From the NCBI GenBank assembly GCA_051646105.1, contig JBOFCO010000139.1:1-6582 (forward strand): a stretch of DNA of 6,582 nt, written 5' to 3'. Positions 1 through 4,957 of this stretch are shown here, one piece after another (position 1 is the stretch's first letter; each line of letters starts with the position of its first letter). Both the position numbers and the translations under genes were made by a program. The notes under the pieces are model-generated. The model was not told the origin of the DNA, did not search any database, and worked only from the letters and a program-made list of their open reading frames with translations. The stretch is from JBOFCO01 sp051646105. GTDB taxonomy: Bacteria; Pseudomonadota; Alphaproteobacteria; Rhodobacterales; Rhodobacteraceae.

Positions 1-121
1 TGATGGCGCGGCCGATCCGCTGCGCCTGTCGATGCGCAACGTGCCGGGGCGACCGGTGCTCGATATTGGCGCCAAGGCCCGGTTGGGCTGGAGCCCGAGC
101 GCCGTGGTGTTGTTCCGCTGA
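1..121 (+). CDS. ABC transporter ATP-binding protein, C-terminal end (TOBE domain), partial
   Basis: Only the last 39 codons are in the window, read from base 2 to the TGA at 119-121; the gene begins upstream. The residues end in GAKARLGWSPSAVVLFR. This resembles the final strands of the TOBE domain of spermidine/putrescine- or sugar-type ABC ATPases, where a 'G..V.L.W.P.D.VLL' pattern closes the protein. If so, the complete protein would be the cytoplasmic ATPase that powers an importer. The Walker A, signature and Walker B motifs would lie outside the window and cannot be checked. A stem-loop follows 21 bases after the stop, as expected for the last gene of an operon. The family call rests on a short tail and is moderately sure; the substrate cannot be stated. 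Confidence 0.6.
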   Translation, partial: DGAADPLRLSMRNVPGRPVLDIGAKARLGWSPSAVVLFR

Positions 122-136
122 TCTGTCGAAAATCGT

Positions 137-169
137 GAAAGGGGCCGGTGCCTTGCGCCGGCCTGTTTC
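137..169. terminator. Bidirectional intrinsic terminator between convergent genes
   Basis: GGCCGGTGC (143-151) and GCGCCGGCC (155-163) form a 9-bp stem with one G-U pair and a 3-base loop. The flanks GAAA (137-140) and TTTC (166-169) can extend it, giving a T-rich tail on the plus strand and, by symmetry, on the minus strand. It sits between the plus-strand ABC gene (stop at 121) and the minus-strand tetR gene (stop at 168-170), so one element can serve both. The tetR stop codon overlaps the T-rich arm. Confidence 0.75.
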
Positions 170-779
170 ATTTGTCGGGCGGCAACAGGCCAAGCCCACG
201 CAGGTAGATGCCGATTCCGGCCTCAAGCAGGTCCTCGGGCGCAAAGGGGCTTTTGGCCGCGCCACGCATGTAAAGCTCCACCACGCCATGGCTCATGGCC
301 CAGACATGCGCCGAGACCATCGAGGGCGGTGGGCGGCGATCCGGCGGCAGGTGGGCCGAAAGGCCGGAAGCCGCGCGCTCCAGAACGTCCCGCGCCTTGG
401 CGGCCACCGGGGCAAGATCGGGCCAGGACTGCGGGCTGAGCCCGCTTTCGAACATCGCCATGTAATGCCCGGGATATTTGCGCGCAAAGGCCAGATAAGC
501 CCGCCCCGTCGCCTCGAAGGCCGCCAGAGACGAGGGCTTGCCGTCGTCAAAGGCATATTCCATCAGCGCGGCGAAGATCTCGTATCCTTGCCTTGCGACC
601 TCGGCCAGCAGGTCATCGCGACCGGCGAAGTGGCGATAGACGGCGGCGGGCGTCACGTCGGCGGTCTTAGCCGCTTCCGAAAGGCTGAAGCCCTGCGGGC
701 CCTTTTCCGCGATCAGGGCAAGGGCAGCCTCGACCAGCGCCTGCCGCAGATTGCCGTGATGGTATCCGCGTTTAGTCAT
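168..779 (-). CDS. TetR/AcrR-family transcriptional regulator with WHG-type C-terminal domain
   Basis: This 203-residue protein has the usual TetR-family length. The N-terminal DNA-binding domain covers about residues 8-55: YHHGNLRQALVEAA opens helix 1, and the helix-turn-helix spans about 32-51, ending in the typical AAVYRHF followed by 'GRDDLLAEVA'. The C-terminal ligand/dimer domain contains HVWAMSHGVVEL (158-169), which matches the W-x-x-x-H-G signature of the TetR_C_33 (WHG) family. Members are usually cytoplasmic dimeric repressors released by a small ligand, which is unknown here. Its ATG overlaps the end of ppk2 by 8 bp (ATGACTAA), and I see no good Shine-Dalgarno sequence before it, so translation probably depends on ribosomes finishing ppk2. 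Its target is not shown by the sequence; control of its own operon is the simplest guess. Confidence 0.93.
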   Translation of the reverse strand: MTKRGYHHGNLRQALVEAALALIAEKGPQGFSLSEAAKTADVTPAAVYRHFAGRDDLLAEVARQGYEIFAALMEYAFDDGKPSSLAAFEATGRAYLAFARKYPGHYMAMFESGLSPQSWPDLAPVAAKARDVLERAASGLSAHLPPDRRPPPSMVSAHVWAMSHGVVELYMRGAAKSPFAPEDLLEAGIGIYLRGLGLLPPDK

Positions 780-1653
780 TCGCGCCGTCGGACCAAATCT
801 CCGGCCCGCCGCAGATCGACGGATCGGGCTTGCCGATCAGGGCCTTGTCCCGCCCCTCGAAATCGACCGCGCGCAGGATGGTCTGGATCGTCGCGATCCG
901 CGCGCGCTTCTTGTCGTCAGAGCGGACGACCGTCCAGGGCGCTTCGGGCAGATGGCTACGGGTCAGGGTATCGCCGATTGCCTCGCAGTATTCTTCCCAT
1001 TTCGACAGGCCATCGACGTCGATCGACGACAGCTTCCACTGTTTCAACGGGTCTTTTTCGCGCGCAAGCATGCGGCGCAACTGTTCCGGGCGGCTGACAT
1101 CCAGCCAGAATTTCAGGAAAATGATGTTCTCCCGCACGATCAGCCGCTCAAAATCGGGCAGTTGCTGGAAGAACGTCTCGCGCTGTTCCTTGGTACAAAA
1201 CCCGAAAACGGGCTCGACGATGCCACGATTGTACCAGCTGCGGTCAAACAGGGCCATTTCTCCAGCGGCCGGGAACCAATCAATGTAGCGCTGGAAATAC
1301 CATTGTGTCGCTTCGCGGTCCGAGGGCTTGGACAGGGCAACGATCTGGCACCCGCGGGGGTTGAGGTTCTCAGTCAGGGCCGCGATGGTGCCCCCCTTTC
1401 CGGCGGCGTCGCGGCCTTCGAATACGACGATGACGCGCTTGCCGGTCTTGCGGATATCGGCCTGCATGCGAACCAGCTGCATCTGCAGCTGCTCCATCGC
1501 CTTTTCGTAGTCGTCTTTCGACATCTCCACCCGGTAGGGATAGCCCTTGGAGATGATGTCATGCGAGCCCCCTTCGGCGATGGCCTTGTGGACGGCCTTG
1601 GGGGCTTTCTTGTCAAAATACCGGCTTATGGCCCCGTCGAACGGCAGATCCAT
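772..1653 (-). CDS. ppk2: Polyphosphate kinase 2 (PPK2 family)
   Basis: PPK2 enzymes are cytoplasmic and transfer phosphate between inorganic polyphosphate and nucleotides, most often making NTP from NDP with polyphosphate as donor. With the start chosen here the protein has 293 residues, about the length of one-domain class I enzymes. The Walker A loop EGRDAAGKGG is at 79-88, the Walker B region FDRSWYNRG at 136-144, and the lid segment DPLKQWKLS with the following SSIDVDG at about 201-214. A coiled-coil-like helix (EKAMEQLQMQLVRMQADIRK) precedes the P-loop, as in the family. All key motifs are intact. Another ATG lies two codons upstream (1657-1659), but the Shine-Dalgarno sequence is only 1 base from it and 7 bases from the ATG at 1651-1653, so I prefer the latter. 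It is the first gene of a pair with tetR (8-bp overlap). Nucleotide preference (ADP or GDP) cannot be read reliably. Confidence 0.95.
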   Translation of the reverse strand: MDLPFDGAISRYFDKKAPKAVHKAIAEGGSHDIISKGYPYRVEMSKDDYEKAMEQLQMQLVRMQADIRKTGKRVIVVFEGRDAAGKGGTIAALTENLNPRGCQIVALSKPSDREATQWYFQRYIDWFPAAGEMALFDRSWYNRGIVEPVFGFCTKEQRETFFQQLPDFERLIVRENIIFLKFWLDVSRPEQLRRMLAREKDPLKQWKLSSIDVDGLSKWEEYCEAIGDTLTRSHLPEAPWTVVRSDDKKRARIATIQTILRAVDFEGRDKALIGKPDPSICGGPEIWSDGAND

Positions 1654-1660
1654 GCGCATC

Positions 1661-1667
1661 CCTCCCT
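1661..1667 (-). promoter_or_regulatory. Ribosome binding site of ppk2 that decides the start
   Basis: The minus strand reads AGGGAGG here, then G, then ATGCGCATG. The GGAGG core ends 1 base before the first ATG and 7 bases before the second. Only the second spacing is normal, so translation should start at 1653. Confidence 0.7.
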
Positions 1668-1680
1668 GTGCGGTGCTGGC

Positions 1681-1710
1681 AGTCTAGGCGCGGCGCCCGG
1701 GGGGCCGCAA
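1681..1710 (-). promoter_or_regulatory. Candidate sigma-70 promoter of ppk2-tetR
   Basis: On the minus strand TTGCGG (1705-1710) and TAGACT (1681-1686) are separated by 18 bases, resembling -35 and -10 boxes with 3 and 4 of 6 consensus bases. The start of transcription would fall roughly 20 bases before the ppk2 start codon. The spacer carries a GC-only palindrome GGCGC-G-GCGCC (1687-1697), a possible but weak candidate operator. Predicted by eye only. Confidence 0.35.
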
Positions 1711-1712
1711 GC

Positions 1713-1745
1713 TGCATCGCGGGCGGGTGCGCGGCCCGCGATGCA
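1713..1745 (-). terminator. GC-rich hairpin after metA, possible terminator without U-tract
   Basis: TGCATCGCGGGC (1713-1724) and GCCCGCGATGCA (1734-1745) pair perfectly over 12 bp around a 9-base loop. It begins 9 bases after the metA stop codon. The minus strand then runs GCTTGCGG, not a T-run, so it is not a classical intrinsic terminator. It may end transcription weakly or protect the 3' end of the metA mRNA from exonucleases. Confidence 0.5.
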
Positions 1746-1754
1746 AGGGCGCGA

Positions 1755-2678
1755 TCACCGGCCGATATCGTCCAGACGGAACGGCGTGCTCTGGTAGATC
1801 TCGTTCACCCAGTTGCCGTAAAGCAGATGGGCATGGCTGCGCCAGCGGTTCATCGGCGGCCGTGACGGGTCATCGCCGGGGTAGTAGTTGGTCGGCACGT
1901 TGATGGGCGTGCCCGCCGCCACGTCGCGATCATATTCCTGCTTCAGCGTGTCGCTGTCATATTCGAAATGGTTGAAGATATAGAGCGCGCGATGCCCGGC
2001 ATCCTCGACCAGACAGGGGCCGACCTCATCCGAGCCAAGCAGGGTGCGCAGACCGGGCTTTTCGTCGATCTCGGCCTGTTTCATCTCGGTCCAGCGGCTG
2101 ACCGGAATGACAAAATCATCCGAGAATCCACGCAGATAGGGCGAGCCAGACACCAGATTTCGGTGCCGGAAACAACCAAAGGCCTTGTGATCCAGCATGT
2201 GCTTATGCACGCCGTGGAAATGGTTGATCATCGCCATCCCGCCCCAGCAGACGCCGAAGGTGGATTGCACATGGGTCTGCGTCCAGTCGAAAACCCGCGT
2301 CAGCTCGTGCCAGTAGGTGACTTCCTCAAACGGCAGATGTTCGATCGGGGCGCCCGTGATGATCAGCCCGTCGAACTTCTCGCCACTTTCCTCCACCTCG
2401 GCGAAGGGGCGGTAGAAGGTCTCCATGTGCTCGGCGGCGGTGTTCTTGGTCAGGTGTTCCGTCATGCGGATCAGCGACAGGTCGATCTGCAGCGGCGTGG
2501 CGCCGATCAGCCGGGCGAACTGGTTTTCCGTCTGGATCTTCTTCGGCATCAGGTTCAGCAGCGCGATGCGCAGGGGGCGAATATCCTGACGGGCCGCGCG
2601 CTCGGGCGACATGACCATCACGCCCTCACGGCTGAGAACGTCGAAGGCGGGCAGGGTTTCGGGCAGGGTAATGGGCAT
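1755..2678 (-). CDS. metA: Homoserine O-acyltransferase MetA, predicted acetyl-CoA-using
   Basis: MetA acylates the hydroxyl of L-homoserine, the first committed step of methionine synthesis, in the cytoplasm. The protein has 307 residues, the usual family length, and starts MPITLPETLPAF like other MetA proteins. The nucleophile Cys144 lies in FGVCWGGMA, and His237 and Glu239 in FNHFEYD; these match Cys142, His235 and Glu237 of the E. coli enzyme with a constant shift of two. Position 113 (TGAPIEHL) is Glu, equivalent to residue 111. Published work on MetA specificity links Glu there with acetyl-CoA and Gly (as in E. coli) with succinyl-CoA, so this is probably a homoserine O-acetyltransferase (also named MetAA) despite the usual 'succinyltransferase' label. 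GGAG (2685-2688) lies 6 bases before the ATG. An uncharacterised ATPase gene ends 46 bp upstream on the same strand, suggesting an operon. Confidence 0.96.
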   Translation of the reverse strand: MPITLPETLPAFDVLSREGVMVMSPERAARQDIRPLRIALLNLMPKKIQTENQFARLIGATPLQIDLSLIRMTEHLTKNTAAEHMETFYRPFAEVEESGEKFDGLIITGAPIEHLPFEEVTYWHELTRVFDWTQTHVQSTFGVCWGGMAMINHFHGVHKHMLDHKAFGCFRHRNLVSGSPYLRGFSDDFVIPVSRWTEMKQAEIDEKPGLRTLLGSDEVGPCLVEDAGHRALYIFNHFEYDSDTLKQEYDRDVAAGTPINVPTNYYPGDDPSRPPMNRWRSHAHLLYGNWVNEIYQSTPFRLDDIGR

Positions 2679-2684
2679 TTCAGT

Positions 2685-2699
2685 CTCCGTTCAGCGGAG
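2685..2699 (-). promoter_or_regulatory. Small hairpin holding the metA Shine-Dalgarno sequence
   Basis: On the minus strand CTCCG-CTGAA-CGGAG can fold into a 5-bp stem with a 5-base loop, and the 3' arm contains the GGAG ribosome binding site of metA. Folding would hide the site and could damp translation. The stem is short and may be chance in GC-rich DNA. Confidence 0.35.
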
Positions 2700-2724
2700 G
2701 AGGTAATCAGCGATGACGCCGGCT

Positions 2725-3588
2725 TCAAGCGCGGCGGTCAATGGCGGCGGCGATCAGGTCGGTAAAGCCGGCGACGTCGCGCACCTGCGCAACTTCTTCG
2801 GCGGTGACCGTCACACCCCAGCCATCGGCCATGGCCTGATAGCGCGGCTGACGATGGGCAAGGGCCTTGGCATAGGTCCAGCGGACGAAGGCGTCGGGGT
2901 CCACCCGGGATTCATCCAGGCCCGTTTCGGCGCGGTATTCGCCCCACATTCGCTCAAGGAAATGGGGCTGATAATACATCGGCTTCGGCGCACGGTCGAA
3001 ACGGCGGATGAGTTCGGCGGTATGCGCGTCAGACCCTTTGATCCAGACCAGAAGCAGGTGTTCCGACAGCTCTTTCATCACCGGATCGGCGGGGTTCAAC
3101 GGGTCCACCACCTCGCAGATGGAGCCGCCGCTGTCGCAGACGAAATGATCGTAGCCATAAATGTCGGCCGCCCGGTCGATGAAGCGGGTCGTATCGGTCA
3201 GCGCGGCAATCTCGGCCACGCGGTGCTGGTCTTGCCGGCGCTGATATTCCGCGAAGGGCAGGCCACCCTTACCCGCCTCGCCCGGCTTGCCCATATAGGT
3301 CGACAGCGGCGCAAGGTTGTCGAAGGTGATGTTCGAGGCGATATAGACGCTGTCGGTCAACAGCAACTCGCGCAGGAACGGCACTTTCATCGCCTCACGC
3401 TTGAAATTGTCAGAGATGAATTCGCCCATGTAGCGGGTGCCGATGCGATAATCGACCGAATAGTGGAACCAGTCGCCGGCCCCGCGCAGCATCGTTGCAA
3501 GATGGGTCTTGCCAAGCCCGGACATGCCGAACAGCAGCACCCGCTTGCGCGCGACTTCCCGCCATTCCTTGCCCGTTGCGTAGATCAT
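2725..3588 (-). CDS. Uncharacterised P-loop ATPase upstream of metA
   Basis: This 287-residue soluble protein has no signal peptide or membrane segment. A P-loop GMSGLGKT is at residues 21-28, right after a hydrophobic strand (KRVLLF), and a Walker B-like strand ending in Asp is seen in HFVCDSGGSICEV (148-160). Between them is SVDYRIGTRYM (44-54), a layout reminiscent of small-molecule or nucleotide kinases. I know similar proteins only as 'ATPase' in Rhodobacteraceae and cannot assign a substrate. The start at 3588 is chosen because the P-loop then lies about 20 residues in, as is usual. The frame stays open to 3951, but that extension runs through the terminator and the 3' end of the neighbouring outer membrane gene and is low-complexity in composition. 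A modest ribosome site (AGGTGGGA) lies some 10 bases upstream. metA follows after 46 bp on the same strand, so the two are probably co-transcribed. Confidence 0.85.
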   Translation of the reverse strand: MIYATGKEWREVARKRVLLFGMSGLGKTHLATMLRGAGDWFHYSVDYRIGTRYMGEFISDNFKREAMKVPFLRELLLTDSVYIASNITFDNLAPLSTYMGKPGEAGKGGLPFAEYQRRQDQHRVAEIAALTDTTRFIDRAADIYGYDHFVCDSGGSICEVVDPLNPADPVMKELSEHLLLVWIKGSDAHTAELIRRFDRAPKPMYYQPHFLERMWGEYRAETGLDESRVDPDAFVRWTYAKALAHRQPRYQAMADGWGVTVTAEEVAQVRDVAGFTDLIAAAIDRRA

Positions 3589-3664
3589 CTGTTGAATTCC
3601 CACCTGTCCGGCGCCGTTCCTAGCCCGTTCCGCGCCCGGTTTCACGCGGAAAATGCTGAATATG
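3589..3664 (-). promoter_or_regulatory. Leader/promoter region of the ATPase-metA pair
   Basis: These 76 bases lie between the terminator of the outer membrane gene and the ATPase start, so the promoter of the pair should be here. I see no convincing -35/-10 pair. CCGCG (3642-3646 region) and CGCGG can pair around a 10-base loop. I looked for the conserved segments of SAM-responsive riboswitches found before alphaproteobacterial methionine genes and did not recognise them. Confidence 0.3.
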
Positions 3665-3694
3665 CAAAGGCCCCGCTTGGGGGCGGGGCCTTTG
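3665..3694 (-). terminator. Strong intrinsic terminator of the FadL-like gene
   Basis: CAAAGGCCCCGC (3665-3676) and GCGGGGCCTTTG (3683-3694) form a perfect 12-bp stem with a 6-base loop. It lies 24 bases after the stop codon of the minus-strand outer membrane gene. The A/T ends of the stem provide the T-stretch (CCTTTGCATATT on the minus strand). It isolates the outer membrane gene from the ATPase-metA pair downstream. Confidence 0.85.
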
Positions 3695-3718
3695 GCGTTC
3701 GATGCTGTCGCAATCGGA

Positions 3719-4843
3719 TCAGAAGCTGAACCCGACCTTGATGCCAAGGGCCACGGCGTCGTTGTTCTCCATCGAGGCGCGGGCCGTGTCAGGGGTGCCG
3801 GTCTCAGGCTTGGCGTCGCCCAGATCGAGATAGCGCGCGCCCATCGTGATCCGCATGTTGTCGCGGGTATAGACCGCCGCCATGCCGATGCCCTTGTAGC
3901 CGTTGGTCGGCGCCAGCGGCGAAACCAGATCGTCCCCGGTCGACGGCTCATAGGTCACGAAGACCGAGCCCGACCAAGTGTCGTTGAACTTGCGGCCAAC
4001 GCCGAGGGTATAGGTCGTGGTGTCGTCGAGCTTCACGAGGCCTTGGCCCGTGGCGGCGACAAGGGTCTGCGGGTCGATCAGGAATTCGCTCCAGTCCACC
4101 CAGCGGATGTTGCCGAACAGCAGCGTGTCTTCCGCGATGCCCGACTGCACGTCGAGGTGCACGGCCTGCGGCGTGTCGACTGTGGTGACCGAAGCGATCG
4201 ACAGGCCGCCAAGCCCGGCGGGCAGCGTTTCGGTGGTATCAAGGTCATGTGCGACCTTCGAGAAGTAGGTCAGGGCCACGCGCAGCGCGATTTCCGGCTT
4301 TTCATAGGCGACGCCGGCGACATAGCCCGTGCCCCAGGCATCATCGAACGCCACGTTGTAGCCATTCAGCGGGCCATAGGCGAGGCCGGAGAGCCTGACT
4401 TCGCCGCTGGCCTTGGAGGCGCGGATACCGCCGTGGACCGAGATGTTGTCATTGAACTTGTAGCGCAACAGGGCAGTCACGCCCTCGCTGTCCATCTTGG
4501 CGCTGGTGCCACCCAAGGCCACCGATTCGCCGATCGGATACAGGATGTCGGCGCCATAGGCCTGATCGTAGATGATCGCGCCTGAGAACTGGTCGTTGAA
4601 GTCATACTTCAGCGCGATGCCGGGCAGGTTGTGATCACCCGCGACGCTGCCGGTGCCACGGCCGCCGAACATGGCGTCATCGTTGCCCGACACGCTGGGG
4701 TTGATCCAGCCATAGCTCAGCTCGGCATAGTTGCCTTTTTCGTAGATGATATTGATGGGCTGACCCGACCGGTCGATCCCACCCGCATAAGCACTGCCTG
4801 CCATCACAAACAGAACGCCGCAAATAGCGGTGAAGTTTTTCAT
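3719..4843 (-). CDS. FadL/OMPP1-type outer membrane transport protein (short variant)
   Basis: Members of this family form 14-strand outer membrane barrels that let hydrophobic molecules such as long-chain fatty acids into the cell. The protein has 374 residues. A clear signal peptide (KNFTAICGVLFVMAGSAYA) is cut after AYA at residue 20. The mature part alternates polar and hydrophobic residues in many short strands (ALKYDFNDQFSGAIIYDQAYG, LLRYKFNDNISVHGGIRA, LGVGRKFNDTWSGSVFVTYEP). It ends GIKVGFSF, with the terminal Phe typical of barrel insertion. It is shorter than E. coli FadL, and the classical N-terminal NPAGL hatch motif is not seen; GGIDRSGQPINIIYEKGNYAELSY takes its place, as I recall from Rhodobacterales homologues. 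The substrate is therefore uncertain. The ATG at 4841-4843 is chosen for the signal peptide; a 21-codon upstream extension would spoil it. It has its own candidate promoter and terminator, so it is probably transcribed alone. Confidence 0.87.
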   Translation of the reverse strand: MKNFTAICGVLFVMAGSAYAGGIDRSGQPINIIYEKGNYAELSYGWINPSVSGNDDAMFGGRGTGSVAGDHNLPGIALKYDFNDQFSGAIIYDQAYGADILYPIGESVALGGTSAKMDSEGVTALLRYKFNDNISVHGGIRASKASGEVRLSGLAYGPLNGYNVAFDDAWGTGYVAGVAYEKPEIALRVALTYFSKVAHDLDTTETLPAGLGGLSIASVTTVDTPQAVHLDVQSGIAEDTLLFGNIRWVDWSEFLIDPQTLVAATGQGLVKLDDTTTYTLGVGRKFNDTWSGSVFVTYEPSTGDDLVSPLAPTNGYKGIGMAAVYTRDNMRITMGARYLDLGDAKPETGTPDTARASMENNDAVALGIKVGFSF

Positions 4844-4892
4844 TGATCCATCCCCATAGATACCGGCCTTCCTCCTCGACCGTTGTGAAAAC

Positions 4893-4920
4893 CCTATCCG
4901 CGGCATTTTGGCCCGGTCAA
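4893..4920 (-). promoter_or_regulatory. Candidate promoter of the FadL-like gene
   Basis: On the minus strand TTGACC (4915-4920) resembles a good -35 box and, after 16 bases, GATAGG (4893-4898) a poor -10 box; TAGGGT two bases further is an alternative. The mRNA would have a leader of about 40 bases containing the purine-rich AGGAGGAAGG (4867-4876). A compound inverted repeat ends exactly at the -35 box. Confidence 0.45.
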
Positions 4921-4957
4921 TTCGTAACGCGACGTAACAGCTTGGTTACGTTACGAA
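4921..4957. promoter_or_regulatory. Compound inverted repeat, probable operator
   Basis: CGTAAC occurs at 4923-4928 and 4933-4938, ten bases apart, and its inverse GTTACG at 4945-4950, followed at once by TTACG (4951-4955). ACGTAAC (4932-4938) and GTTACGT (4945-4951) pair perfectly over 7 bp around a 6-base loop, and TTCGTA/TACGAA (4921-4926 and 4952-4957) add 6 bp beyond a 5-base bulge. It directly touches the -35 box of the FadL-like gene and includes the stop codon of the DMT gene. No T-run follows on either strand, which favours a protein-binding site over a terminator. The regulator is unknown. Confidence 0.5.

Noticed and set aside
952..1797. Long plus-strand open frame antisense to ppk2
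   Set aside because: It runs opposite an intact, fully recognisable ppk2 and crosses its promoter. Such frames are expected in GC-rich DNA, and its translation shows no domain.
3589..3951. N-terminal extension of the P-loop ATPase by 121 residues
   Set aside because: It would read through a perfect 12-bp terminator and the 3' end of another gene, with Arg/Trp/Pro-rich non-domain sequence; the start at 3588 is better.
1968..4585. Several long plus-strand open frames antisense to metA, the ATPase and the FadL-like gene
   Set aside because: The minus-strand genes have complete conserved motifs; the plus-strand translations are rich in Arg, Gly and His with no recognisable family, as typical for mirror frames.
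4784..4843. Lipoprotein signal in the FadL-like protein (Cys8)
   Set aside because: The Cys lies inside the hydrophobic core only eight residues from the start and without a lipobox; AYA cleavage at residue 20 fits better.
4844..4906. 21-codon extension of the FadL-like protein
   Set aside because: It would place a charged segment ahead of a clean signal peptide; the ATG at 4843 gives a normal Sec signal.
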